From Nocardia tengchongensis (lineage in GTDB: Bacteria > Actinomycetota > Actinomycetes > Mycobacteriales > Mycobacteriaceae): DNA of 64,000 nt. The position numbers were made by a program, and so were the translations under genes. Of the stretch, positions 43,902 through 52,396 are shown piece after piece. Each line of letters starts with the position of its first letter. Positions within the stretch are counted from its first letter, which is position 1. Below the pieces are notes generated by a model. That model was not told the origin of the DNA and ran no database searches. It worked only from the letters and a program-made list of their open reading frames with translations. Where the stretch lies: NCBI RefSeq assembly GCF_018362975.1, contig NZ_CP074371.1, forward strand, positions 2,728,001-2,792,000, read 5' to 3'.

Positions 43902-45229
43902 CACCCCGTCGGCGAGTGCCGCGACCGGAACCAACCCGTCCACGGTCCATTCCCCGAGCACGGTGACCGGATGCCCGCCCGACAGCCCGAGCAGCCGCCA
44001 CGGCTCGCCTTCGGTCGTCGAGACCGGCAGCGCGTCGCCGCCGGGTTCCACTACATCCCAACCCTTTTCGTTCCGAACCGGAACGACGTCGGCGAGTAGC
44101 ACCGGCCACGATCGCAGAAACGGATCGGCCCCCAACGCCCGCGCCTGGTCCTCCAGTGCGGCGGCGATACCGCCCGGCCGCATGCCGCGGGCCGTGCTGT
44201 CCACCCGGTCCGGCGTAGCCGGGCCCGTCGGGATCGGGTGAAGGGCTCCGGGATGTCGGTGTGGCGGTCGCCCCAGATGGCGCGCAGCGGTGCGGCGGCC
44301 GGGTAGAAGTGCAGGTTCGCGTCGACCTGGAAGCCGGGCGCCGGGGTGTCGTTGGGGAAGGCGGGGCTGCCGTAGTGGTGGTCGAGGATCAGGGCCCATC
44401 GGCCGGACGTGCGGCCGCGCAGCCAGACCCGGCGCGTGTAGAGGCCGTCCTCGGTGGTGGTGCGCACGCCGAGCACCAGCCACACGTCGCGGACCGGGGT
44501 CTCGGTGCGCACGGAATCGGCCGGGGTCTGGTACCCGATGTGGGTGCGGACGCTGGCGCGCAGGCCGGGGGACAGGTCGTCGAGGCGGGTGTGCGCGGTC
44601 GTCAGCAGGTGCAGGCGGGCGTATTCGCGCAACAGTAGCCGGGGCCAGTCGGAATGGGTTGTGGCGAGCGGCAATTGGCGCAGCGTCGCGGCGACGCCGG
44701 GGGCCTGCGCGTCGACCATGCGGGCGGCCACGGTTTCGAAGGCGCGCAGCGAACGGTCGGACTGGGCCAGACCGGTGCGGACCTGGTCGGTGAGCCAGGT
44801 GTCCAGGTCGGCCAGGCCGGCGGTGACGCGGGCGCGGCGCTGGTCCGCGGTGGCTCCCGAGCTCGCGGCGGGCTTGGCCTCGGGCGCGGATTTCTTGGCG
44901 GCGCGGGTGGCGCGGCCGTTCAGCCAGTCGGCCGCGAAATCGGCCACGCTCTCGGCGGCGGGCACCTCGCCCGCACTCCACGACAGCAGCAGCGACAGGG
45001 CGTGCTTACACGGGAACTTACGGCTCGGGCAGGTGCACTTGTAGGCGGGTCCGCCCAGGTCGACGATGGTTTGGTACGGCCGGCTGCCGCTGCCCTTGCA
45101 CAGTCCCCACAGGGCGGTGTCGTGTATTCCGACGCCGCTCCACTTGCCGCGCAATTTGCGGGCGGCGGTCAGCGACGCGGCGTCCGGTGCGAGCGAGCCG
45201 ATGTGGTCGGCGGTCCAAGCGGTGGTCAT
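43901..45229 (-). CDS. SWIM zinc-finger protein, frameshifted as read
   Basis: About 442 aa after correction. The SWIM motif is seen as CTCPSRKFPCKHALSLLL (CxC, then CxH, near residue 55-75), a zinc-binding fold that contacts DNA or proteins. The rest is helical, with AKKSAPEAKPAASSG linker and a beta-rich C-terminal part (RRVWLRGRTSGRWALILDHH). The frame breaks in the GGG at 44236-44238 after DIPEPFT and continues as IPTGPATPDRVDSTARG; one missing C on the coding strand explains it. The start is ATG 45229 after GAAGGGGG. It is first in the SWIM-DUF5691-MoxR-DUF5682-vWA series, and divergent from the selenoprotein-W-like gene. Confidence 0.8.
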
Positions 45230-45395
45230 CCATCCCCCTTCCTCGGTTGAGCACAGTTGTATCCGAGGGCACCGACAGAATCCGGCCGTGCGGGCGGACC
45301 GTGTCGACGGCGGAAGTCGTTCCGCCAACACCGATTAGGACGATGCGGACGATGCACACCGGGGGCTGTCGGTCGGTCACGATAGGGTCGGGGAC

Positions 45396-45698
45396 ATGCC
45401 CCGCGTAGCGATCGAATACTGCACCCAGTGCCGCTGGCTGCTCCGCGCGAGCTGGATGGCTCAAGAATTGCTGAGCACCTTCGCCACCAATCTGTCCGAG
45501 GTCGCTCTCATCCCCGGTGAGGGCGGCGTCTTCCGCATCACCGTCGACGGCGAGCAGATCTGGGAACGCAAGGCCGACGGCGGTTTTCCCGATATCGCCC
45601 TGCTCAAACAACGGGTCCGGGACCGAGTGGCCCCGGATCGCTCACTGGGCCACACGGACAAGCCGACCGGCGGACAACCCGCCGAACCGGCGAGCTAG
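45396..45698 (+). CDS. SelW/SelT/SelH-family (Rdx-type) protein
   Basis: 100-aa thioredoxin-like protein of the Rdx family. IEYCTQCRWLLRASWMAQELL carries the CxxC redox motif at residues 9-12; here both positions are cysteine rather than selenocysteine. GVFRITVDGEQIWERK and GGFPDIALLKQRVRD are the other conserved family segments. The role in bacteria is unknown, presumably thiol redox. Start at ATG 45396. Its TAG stop lies in a CTAG that also supplies the stop of the convergent zinc-ribbon gene. Confidence 0.87.
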   Translation: MPRVAIEYCTQCRWLLRASWMAQELLSTFATNLSEVALIPGEGGVFRITVDGEQIWERKADGGFPDIALLKQRVRDRVAPDRSLGHTDKPTGGQPAEPAS

Positions 45699-45916
45699 CA
45701 GCAGCCGCCGCCACCGCAGCACCCGCCGCCGGCCGGCGGGGCGGGCATGGAAACGGGGGCGGATCCACCACGGGACACGGTCCCGAAGGTGGTCAGCAGT
45801 TTGACGGTGTCGTCATGGCCTTCGGGGCAGGTCGCGGGGTCCGAGGCCGCGGCCATCGGACGGGTCAGCTCGAAGGTGTCGCCGCAGCTGCGGCATCGAT
45901 ACGCATAGCTCGGCAC
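45695..45916 (-). CDS. FmdB-family zinc-ribbon protein
   Basis: 73-aa protein starting VPSYAYRCRSCGDTFELTRPM at GTG 45916. The CxxC of YRCRSCG and the cysteine of ATCPEGH form a zinc ribbon, with His in place of the usual fourth cysteine. The C-terminus is a Gly/Cys-rich GGGCCGGGGCC. Family members are found near formamidase or acetamidase genes in some organisms and are proposed regulators; nothing here indicates a partner. The upstream frame to 46246 reads as arginine-rich nonsense. The stop shares CTAG with the SelW-like gene. Confidence 0.83.
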   Translation of the reverse strand: MPSYAYRCRSCGDTFELTRPMAAASDPATCPEGHDDTVKLLTTFGTVSRGGSAPVSMPAPPAGGGCCGGGGCC

Positions 45917-46026
45917 CCGGTCAGCGTAACCGACACCGCCCCGGCCACGCGGCGCGCTGGCGGCGATCGCCCGCCGCGCCGCGAACCACCAGTACCCTCG
46001 ATTTACGGAGTACGAGGAGGTGTCGT

Positions 46027-47592
46027 ATGAACACTCGGATCTTCGACGCGCGGTCCGAACGCGATGACGTGCCGGTGGCGCGCACGGCGAACGGCGAGGT
46101 GTCCGGTTCTTTCGCCGGTGGGGCCGCGGTCTGGCGCGGCATTCCCTACGCGGACAGCACCGCGGGCCCCCACCGTTTCCGATTGCCGCAACCCGTGCAG
46201 CCCTGGACCGGCGTCCGCGAATGCGTGCGCTTCGGCGACGTCGCACCCCAGACCCCCGGATTCGTGCCCGTCGACGCCAACCTGCGGCTCGGCGAGAACT
46301 GCCTGTGGCTCAATGTCTGGGCCCCCGCCCCCGCGGCCGCCACCGATGAACCCCGCCCGGTCATGGTGTGGCTGCACGGCGGCGCGTACTGCCTTGGCAC
46401 CGCCGCCCAGGCCATCTACGACGGCCGCCGGCTGGCCGAGGCCGGCCAGGTGATCGTGGTCGGCGTCAACTACCGGGTGGGTGCGCTGGGGTTCCTGGAC
46501 CTGTCCTCGCTGGGGGAGGAGTTCATCCCGAACCTGGGCCTGCACGATCAGATCGCCGCCCTGGCCTGGGTGCGCGACAATATCGCGGCCTTCGGCGGCG
46601 ACCCGGGCAATGTCACCGTCTTCGGGGAATCCTCCGGCGCGGGGTGCGTGACCGCACTGCTCACCTCTCCGCTGTCGGCCGGCCTGTTCCATCGCGCCAT
46701 CGCGCAATCACCCCCGGCCACAGCGGTTTTCGGACCAGAACGGGCCGCCGTGGTGGCCAAGCGGTACCTGGAACTGCTGGAGCTGCCGCCGGACCGGGTG
46801 ACCGAGCTGCTCACCATGCCCCTCGAACGCATCGTGACCGCGGCGGGCACCCTGTTCGACGAGGTGCCGACGCGGGAACCGGGGCGGCTGGCCGCGGCGC
46901 CGGTGGTGGACGGCAACCTGCTGCCCGCCTATCCGAGCGAACGCTTCCAGCAGGGCCGTTCGCACCGGGTACCGCTGCTCATCGGCACCAACAAGGACGA
47001 GGCGTCGCTGTTCCGGCTGCTGCGCTCGCCGATCATGCCGGTGACGCCGGACGCGGTGAACGTGATGCTGCGCTCCGTCGCGGCCGAATATCCGGGGCTG
47101 TCACACGAACGGGTGGCCGAGTTCGCCGCCGCCTACGCCGCCGACACCCCGCGCGGAGCGCTGCTCATGTCGACCGACGCCGCCTTCCGGATGCCCGCGC
47201 AATGGGTGGCCGACGCCCACTCCACGCATTCGCCGACCTGGATGTACCGCTTCGACCACGCCACCCCGATGCTCAAGGCGGCCCGCGTCGGCGCGGGGCA
47301 CGCCACCGAATTGCCCTATGTATTCGGCAATTTCGGGTCCTTCGACTACGACCCGACGTTCTGGCTGGGCGGACGCAAAGCGGCGCAGGAGGTTTCGGGC
47401 CGGGTGATGCGGCGCTGGCTGGCCTTCGCCGAGTACGGCGTGCCCGCCGCCATCGACGGGTCCAAGCATTGGCCGCCCTACAGCGCCGCCACCCGCACCA
47501 CGCTGGTCATGGACAGCGTGGACCGGGTGGTCGACGATCCTGACCGCGACCGCAACACTGTATGGGGTGACGACGTGGTCGGCTTCTATTGA
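46027..47592 (+). CDS. Type B carboxylesterase
   Basis: 521-aa alpha/beta-hydrolase of the carboxylesterase type B family. Markers are FRGIPYA-like WRGIPYADS (about 36), oxyanion loop VWLHGGAYCLG (about 113), GVNYRVGALGFLDL and the nucleophile elbow FGESSGAG (serine about 203). The acid is in NKDEASLF and the histidine in GAGHATELPYVF. No signal peptide, so it is probably cytosolic. Substrate range in this family includes lipid esters and drugs such as cocaine or p-nitrobenzyl esters; not predictable here. The ATG at 46027 follows a purine-rich GAGGAGGTGTC. Confidence 0.87.
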   Translation: MNTRIFDARSERDDVPVARTANGEVSGSFAGGAAVWRGIPYADSTAGPHRFRLPQPVQPWTGVRECVRFGDVAPQTPGFVPVDANLRLGENCLWLNVWAPAPAAATDEPRPVMVWLHGGAYCLGTAAQAIYDGRRLAEAGQVIVVGVNYRVGALGFLDLSSLGEEFIPNLGLHDQIAALAWVRDNIAAFGGDPGNVTVFGESSGAGCVTALLTSPLSAGLFHRAIAQSPPATAVFGPERAAVVAKRYLELLELPPDRVTELLTMPLERIVTAAGTLFDEVPTREPGRLAAAPVVDGNLLPAYPSERFQQGRSHRVPLLIGTNKDEASLFRLLRSPIMPVTPDAVNVMLRSVAAEYPGLSHERVAEFAAAYAADTPRGALLMSTDAAFRMPAQWVADAHSTHSPTWMYRFDHATPMLKAARVGAGHATELPYVFGNFGSFDYDPTFWLGGRKAAQEVSGRVMRRWLAFAEYGVPAAIDGSKHWPPYSAATRTTLVMDSVDRVVDDPDRDRNTVWGDDVVGFY

Positions 47593-47621
47593 GCCGCAAC
47601 CGATCACGTCGTCGCCGCGGA

Positions 47622-48932
47622 TCACACGGTGGCCGTGGCCGTGGCGGTGGCGCGGCGGCCCAGGCGCACGGGCATGCGGGAGTAGCCGTGCAGGGTGTAG
47701 AGCGGCCGTCGCTCGGGCGCTCCGGCCAGCGTCAGATCCGGGAACGCGTCGAACAGTGACCGCAGCGCGTACACACCCTCCATCCGGGCCAGGCTCGCGC
47801 CCAGGCAGGTGTGGATGCCGCTGGAGAAGGTCAGGTGCTCACGGGCATCGGCGCGGGTGATGTCGAAGCGATTGGGGTCGGTGAACTTGTTCGGATCCCG
47901 GTTCGCGCCCGCCAGCGACATCACGAGCACCGTGCCCGCCGCCAGCGTCCGGTCGCCGATCTCGGCGTCGCACAGGGCGATTCGCGCGGTCATGGTGACC
48001 GGCGGGTCGAAGCGCAGGATCTCGTCGATCGCCTGCGGCCACAGGTCCGGATCGGCGCGCAGCATGGCCAATTGCTCGGGATGCGACAGCAATTGGACGA
48101 CGCCGTTGCCGATCAGGTTGACGGTGGTCTCGAAACCCGCGCCCATCAGCAGGCTCGCGGTCGCCTTCAGTTCCCGCTCGTTCAGTTCGCCCGCGGTCAC
48201 CAGGCTGGACAGGATGTCCTCGCCCGGTGTGGCGCGCAGCATCGCCAGGTGCCCGTCCAGATACCGGTCCATGACGCCCATCGCGGTGTACGCGTCACGC
48301 CAGGTCCGCCACGCGATGCCGATGTCCAGCAGCGGGCTGGCGGCGTCACCCCAGTTCAGGAACTCGTTGCGGGAGGCCTGCGGGAAACCCAGCATCTCGG
48401 TGATGATGGCGATCGGCACCTGCTGGGCGAAGGCCGCGATCAGGTCCGCGGAGCCCTCCGGCGGCAGTGCGTCGAGCAGTTCGGTGGTCACCGACTCCAC
48501 CCGATCGCGCAGCCGGCCGATGGCGCGCGGGGTGAACGCGGCCGACACCGACTTGCGGATGCGGGTGTGATCGGGCGGATCGATCATCAGCATGGACGGC
48601 GGCTCCACCGGATTCGGCGGCGTCTGCGCCCGCTTCAGGTGATTACGCATCCAGGGCGGCACGTTCATGCTGTCCGGGCCGAACGCGCCGAAGCGGTTGT
48701 CGCGCAGAATCGTGCGGATGTACTCGTAGTCGGCGGTCGCCCAGGTGTACGGGTTGGCTACCAGGCGGCCCTGCGAGCGGATGGCCTCGATCTGGGGATA
48801 GGGATCGTGCAGCGCGTCCGAGGTGGTGATCAGCTTGGCGAACGGACTGTCGCGGCGGGCCTGCAGGCGCAGACCCCAGCGTGCGGCGCCTTGCTCGACC
48901 GCCCATCGGGCCCAGTATCGAGGACTCATCAT
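47622..48932 (-). CDS. Cytochrome P450
   Basis: 436-aa soluble bacterial P450. The haem-thiolate loop is FSSGIHTCLGASLA (Cys about 373), the I-helix oxygen-activation site AGFETTVN lies near 262 (Glu-Thr-Thr), and the ExxR motif is EILR. The C-terminus ends in an Ala-Thr repeat from a GTGGCC-type microsatellite. Start codons GTG 48935, ATG 48932 and ATG 48929 are stacked; 48932 has the best distance from GAGGGAG. No ferredoxin or reductase is adjacent. Electron partner and substrate unknown. A 20-bp palindrome about 80 bp upstream may regulate it. Confidence 0.88.
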   Translation of the reverse strand: MMSPRYWARWAVEQGAARWGLRLQARRDSPFAKLITTSDALHDPYPQIEAIRSQGRLVANPYTWATADYEYIRTILRDNRFGAFGPDSMNVPPWMRNHLKRAQTPPNPVEPPSMLMIDPPDHTRIRKSVSAAFTPRAIGRLRDRVESVTTELLDALPPEGSADLIAAFAQQVPIAIITEMLGFPQASRNEFLNWGDAASPLLDIGIAWRTWRDAYTAMGVMDRYLDGHLAMLRATPGEDILSSLVTAGELNERELKATASLLMGAGFETTVNLIGNGVVQLLSHPEQLAMLRADPDLWPQAIDEILRFDPPVTMTARIALCDAEIGDRTLAAGTVLVMSLAGANRDPNKFTDPNRFDITRADAREHLTFSSGIHTCLGASLARMEGVYALRSLFDAFPDLTLAGAPERRPLYTLHGYSRMPVRLGRRATATATATV

Positions 48933-49012
48933 CACGGGACTCCCTCGTCGTCGGATGATTCCACGGTACGTAAATCCTTGCGGTGGATAAACATCCTGAG
49001 GAGGGAATGCAG

Positions 49013-49032
49013 CCTCCTACCGGGGTAGGAGG
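49013..49032. promoter_or_regulatory. 20-bp palindrome upstream of the P450 gene
   Basis: CCTCCTACCGGGGTAGGAGG: nine-base arms pair perfectly around GG. It is about 80 bp upstream of the P450 start and 64 bp downstream of the TIGR03089-type gene's stop, on the same strand as both. No T-run follows on either strand, so an operator is somewhat more likely than a terminator. Confidence 0.5.
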
Positions 49033-49095
49033 GACAGCTCTCGTAGCTCTGACGGGCAAGCCCCCGAAACAACGGAAATCTCTGCCCGCGTGGTG

Positions 49096-49812
49096 TCAGC
49101 GGCGCTGGGCGGTGACGCGTTCCGTGGCGATGCGATGGTCCAGCGCGGCGGGATCCAGGTTGGTGACCTGGACCAGGGACGCGCCGGCGGCGAGGACGGC
49201 GACGAAGCCGTCGATCAATTCGGCGGGGGTGTCCCAGGAGGTGGTCGACAGCACCCGATCCTCGGCGGTGAAACCCTGGCGCGCAGCCGATTTGCGGGCC
49301 TCGTCGAGCACGGCGGAGACCGAGGTGCCGTCGAGGGCGCAGCCGATGCCGTGCGGGCGGAACTGGTCGCCGTGCACCCGGACCGAGGTGGCGTAGTCGG
49401 TGACGCCGATCGGCAGATCGCGCACCGGCATGCCCATCGGGTCCAGCGACAGCGCGGCCACCTCGGCGATGCCCTCGGCCTCGTCGATGCGGTCGGCGGT
49501 CACCAGCGCCAATTCGGCGTCGGGGTCGGCGTGCAGAACCACTTCCACGCCCGCCCACCAGCAGCCGAGCAGGACGGCCGCGGTCTGCCAGTGCGCGGGC
49601 AGCAGCACCGCCACCCGTGCGCCGGAGGAGAGCCCGAATTCGTCGCGGATCATATTGGCGGTCTTGGCCGCCCAGTTGGCCAGCGTCAGCGCGGAGAGTT
49701 CGATGCGCGCGCCGGTGGCGTCGTCGTAATAGGTGATGCGCGGGCCCGCGGGGTCACGGGCGAGGATGGGGTCGAGCACCGCTTCGGTGAGGGTCTCGTT
49801 CAGTTCACGCAT
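49096..49812 (-). CDS. TIGR03089-family protein (AMP-binding-like fragment family)
   Basis: 238-aa member of the actinobacterial family whose mycobacterial representative is Rv3268. It looks like the N-terminal third of an AMP-dependent ligase (DPAGPRITYYDDATGARIELS, then NMIRDEFGLSSGARVAVLLP) and naturally lacks the adenylation motifs. The location beside the LCP gene repeats the Rv3267-Rv3268 synteny. The start at ATG 49812 overlaps the end of the LCP gene by 13 bp, so the two are probably coupled. Function unknown, presumably related to cell-wall assembly by context. Confidence 0.82.
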   Translation of the reverse strand: MRELNETLTEAVLDPILARDPAGPRITYYDDATGARIELSALTLANWAAKTANMIRDEFGLSSGARVAVLLPAHWQTAAVLLGCWWAGVEVVLHADPDAELALVTADRIDEAEGIAEVAALSLDPMGMPVRDLPIGVTDYATSVRVHGDQFRPHGIGCALDGTSVSAVLDEARKSAARQGFTAEDRVLSTTSWDTPAELIDGFVAVLAAGASLVQVTNLDPAALDHRIATERVTAQRR

Positions 49813-51317
49813 TTCGGTCCGTTCGTGCCGGCGTCGATAGGTGGGGCTGGGGGCACGGGCGTCGCGGTCGCGGTTCCCGAGAAATCGAACGTGGCGCTGC
49901 CCTTCGCCGAACCCGGACCAGAGTAGTCACTCGCCAGCACCACGCGGATCGCCCCCTCGGGCAGTCCCGCCTGAGCCATCACCGGCAGCCCGCCCAGCGC
50001 CTGCGCCACCGCGCGCGCCTTGGCGTCGCCGCCCGAGGCGGCCAGCACCCGGCTGCTCTGCACCGGCCCGCCGATCCAGTTGTCCACCGTGCCGGTGCGG
50101 AAACCCTTGGCCGCCAGCGCCTGTGCCACCTGCGCGGCCAGGCCGCCGGTGCCGGAGGCGTTGTAGACGTCCGCGGATACGGTCGACGGCTCGATCCCGC
50201 CGTCGCCCTTGGTCTCCTCGTCGTCGCCGACCGCGGCGGCCACGAACTTGTGCACCGCGGCCGGATCCACCCGGACCACCGATTCGCCGTTGTCGGTCCA
50301 GCCGTTGAGGTCCTTGACCGGAATGGTCTCGAACTTCACCGCGCCGCCGGAGAGGTCCTGCAGCTGGTGCAGGAAGCTGACGACGTCCCAGTCCTCGTCG
50401 AGCACCACCGTGCGGCCGACCGCGGAACTGAGTTCGTTCAACCGGCTCGGGCTGGTGAGCACCTTGGCGCTGAGCACCTGATGCACCAGCTGCGCCATGT
50501 ACACCTGCTGGCGCACGATCCGGTCGATGTCGCCGCGCGGCAGGTCGTGGCGCTGGCGCACGAAGCTCAAAGCCTGTGCGCCGTCGAGCTTCTGCTTGCC
50601 CGCGGGGAAGTCCGCGCCCGAGAGCGGCTCGTCCACCGCATTGTTGAGGCACACGTCGACCCCGCCGACCGCGTCGGTGAGCAGCACGAAGCCCAGCAGC
50701 CCGACCTCGGCGTAGTGGTCGACGGTGATGCCGGTGAGGGCGGCGACGGACTTGACCAGCGCCTGCCGCCCGGCCTGGGTGGACTGGCGCTCGGCCTCGG
50801 CGGGGGAGACGCCCTTGTCGAGCAGCTTCTGCTGCGCGGTGATCTTGGTGGCGCCGTACGCGGAGTTGATCTTTCCCATGCCGAGGCCGGGGATGTCCAC
50901 GTAGGAGTCGCGGGGAATCGAGACGGCGGTGGCCGAACTGCCGTTGTTGGGCACCCGGATCAGGATGATGGTGTCGGTATTGAGCCCGCCCTCGCCGTCG
51001 TCGCCGGCGTGCAGCATGGCCAATTCGTCCTGGGTGAGCGAATTTCCGTGCGCGTCGGTGCGGGAGTCGATGCCGACCATCAGAATGTCGGTCGCGCCGT
51101 CGGCGTTGTCACCGCCCAGGCCCAGATTGCCGATCCGCTCGATGCTCGACACCAGCTGGTCCACGCTGTGCCAGCCCAGCCCGGTCACCGCCAGCGCCAG
51201 CACCGAGATCGCCGCCGTCAGCATCCGGCCCGGGCCGCCCGACCACCAGCGTCGTCGCGGTCCGTTGATGGACGGGCGCGACCGTGGCGGCACGGATGCC
51301 CAGGCACTCTCCGGCAA
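49800..51317 (-). CDS. cpsA: LytR-CpsA-Psr (LCP) family wall ligase with LytR_C domain
   Basis: 505-aa membrane protein. After a short cytoplasmic start comes one helix (AAISVLALAVTGLGW), then the LCP catalytic domain with DILMVGIDSRTD (about 77), NTDTIILIRV, AVSIPRDSYVDI and FVRQRHDLPRGDIDR. The C-terminal VYNASGTGGLAAQVAQAL is a LytR_C domain. LCP proteins transfer wall glycopolymers, here arabinogalactan, from a lipid carrier to peptidoglycan. It is the homologue of Rv3267. The start is TTG 51317, with GGAAAGGA seven bases upstream. It is divergent from rmlD and wbbL, which build the rhamnose linker this enzyme attaches. Confidence 0.9.
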   Translation of the reverse strand: MPESAWASVPPRSRPSINGPRRRWWSGGPGRMLTAAISVLALAVTGLGWHSVDQLVSSIERIGNLGLGGDNADGATDILMVGIDSRTDAHGNSLTQDELAMLHAGDDGEGGLNTDTIILIRVPNNGSSATAVSIPRDSYVDIPGLGMGKINSAYGATKITAQQKLLDKGVSPAEAERQSTQAGRQALVKSVAALTGITVDHYAEVGLLGFVLLTDAVGGVDVCLNNAVDEPLSGADFPAGKQKLDGAQALSFVRQRHDLPRGDIDRIVRQQVYMAQLVHQVLSAKVLTSPSRLNELSSAVGRTVVLDEDWDVVSFLHQLQDLSGGAVKFETIPVKDLNGWTDNGESVVRVDPAAVHKFVAAAVGDDEETKGDGGIEPSTVSADVYNASGTGGLAAQVAQALAAKGFRTGTVDNWIGGPVQSSRVLAASGGDAKARAVAQALGGLPVMAQAGLPEGAIRVVLASDYSGPGSAKGSATFDFSGTATATPVPPAPPIDAGTNGPKCVN

Positions 51318-51475
51318 CCGACTGTCCTTTCCGAACTCGGCCCAATGGACCTGGCATACGAGGTCGCACCGAACGACAGACCCCCATGAAACAGGCTAGT
51401 GGCGGTAGCGGTTCTGTTGCCGTAGCCCGGGCTCCGTGAGTCGTGTGGCGGCCGTCGCGTGCCAGACTGGCAGCC

Positions 51476-52396
51476 GTGATTGGCGATGACGTGAGCCCGA
51501 CCACCGGCCGGTCGGGTCCGGGCACCGGGCGGCTGCTGGTGACCGGGGCGCGCGGGCAGCTCGGGCGCGCGCTCACCGCGCTCGCGCCCGCCGCGCGTGG
51601 CCTGACCCACGCCGACCTCGACATCACCGCCGCCGACGCCGTGCGTGAGCTGGTGCAACCCGGTGATGTACTGATCAACTGCGCGGCCTACACCGCGGTG
51701 GATCCGGCCGAGTCCGAGCCGGACGCCGCCTTCGCGGTGAACGCGACCGGGCCGGCCGTGCTGGCGCGGGTGTGCGCCGAACGCGGCGCCCGGCTCGTGC
51801 ACGTCTCCACCGACTATGTGTTCCCGGGCACCGGCTCCCGGCCGTACGAATCGGACGATCCGACCGGACCGGCCACGGTCTACGGACGGACGAAACTCGC
51901 TGGCGAGCAAGCGGTTCTGGAGTTCGCCCCGGACGCGCGGATCGTGCGCACGGCGTGGGTCTACACCGGCGCGGGCAATGATTTCGTGGCGACCATGCGC
52001 CGGTTGGAGCGGGAGCGCGACACCATCACCGTGGTGAACGACCAGATCGGCTCACCGACCTACGCGCTCGATCTCGCGGCGGGTCTGCTGGAACTCGCCG
52101 GGGCGCTCGGGCCCGGCGTCGTGGATCCCCGGATTCCCCGAATCCTGCACGCCACCAATGCCGGACAGGCCAGTTGGTTCGATCTGGCGCGGGCGGTCTT
52201 CACCGGCCTCGGCGCGGATCCCGAGCGCGTACAGCCCTGCGGCACCGAGGATTTCCCGAGACCCGCTCCGCGCCCGGCGTATTCGGTCCTTTCGGGCAAT
52301 TCGTGGGCCGCGGCGGGCCTGTCGCCCCTGCGAGACTGGAAGCTGGCACTGAACGACGCACTGGCCGCCATCTCCGACTATCCTGGGCCCCCGTGA
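51476..52396 (+). CDS. rmlD: dTDP-4-dehydrorhamnose reductase
   Basis: 306-aa NAD(P)H-dependent short-chain-type reductase that makes dTDP-L-rhamnose in the last step of the pathway. The Rossmann loop is TGARGQLGRAL (about 22), the catalytic pair is YGRTK and the motif HVSTDYVFPG precedes it. The start is GTG 51476; GTG 51491 is an alternative. Its stop overlaps the wbbL start by four bases (GTGA), so product and user of dTDP-rhamnose are coupled, as in mycobacteria (Rv3266c-Rv3265c). The nucleotide sugar feeds the rhamnosyl linker between peptidoglycan and arabinogalactan. Confidence 0.92.
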   Translation: MIGDDVSPTTGRSGPGTGRLLVTGARGQLGRALTALAPAARGLTHADLDITAADAVRELVQPGDVLINCAAYTAVDPAESEPDAAFAVNATGPAVLARVCAERGARLVHVSTDYVFPGTGSRPYESDDPTGPATVYGRTKLAGEQAVLEFAPDARIVRTAWVYTGAGNDFVATMRRLERERDTITVVNDQIGSPTYALDLAAGLLELAGALGPGVVDPRIPRILHATNAGQASWFDLARAVFTGLGADPERVQPCGTEDFPRPAPRPAYSVLSGNSWAAAGLSPLRDWKLALNDALAAISDYPGPP

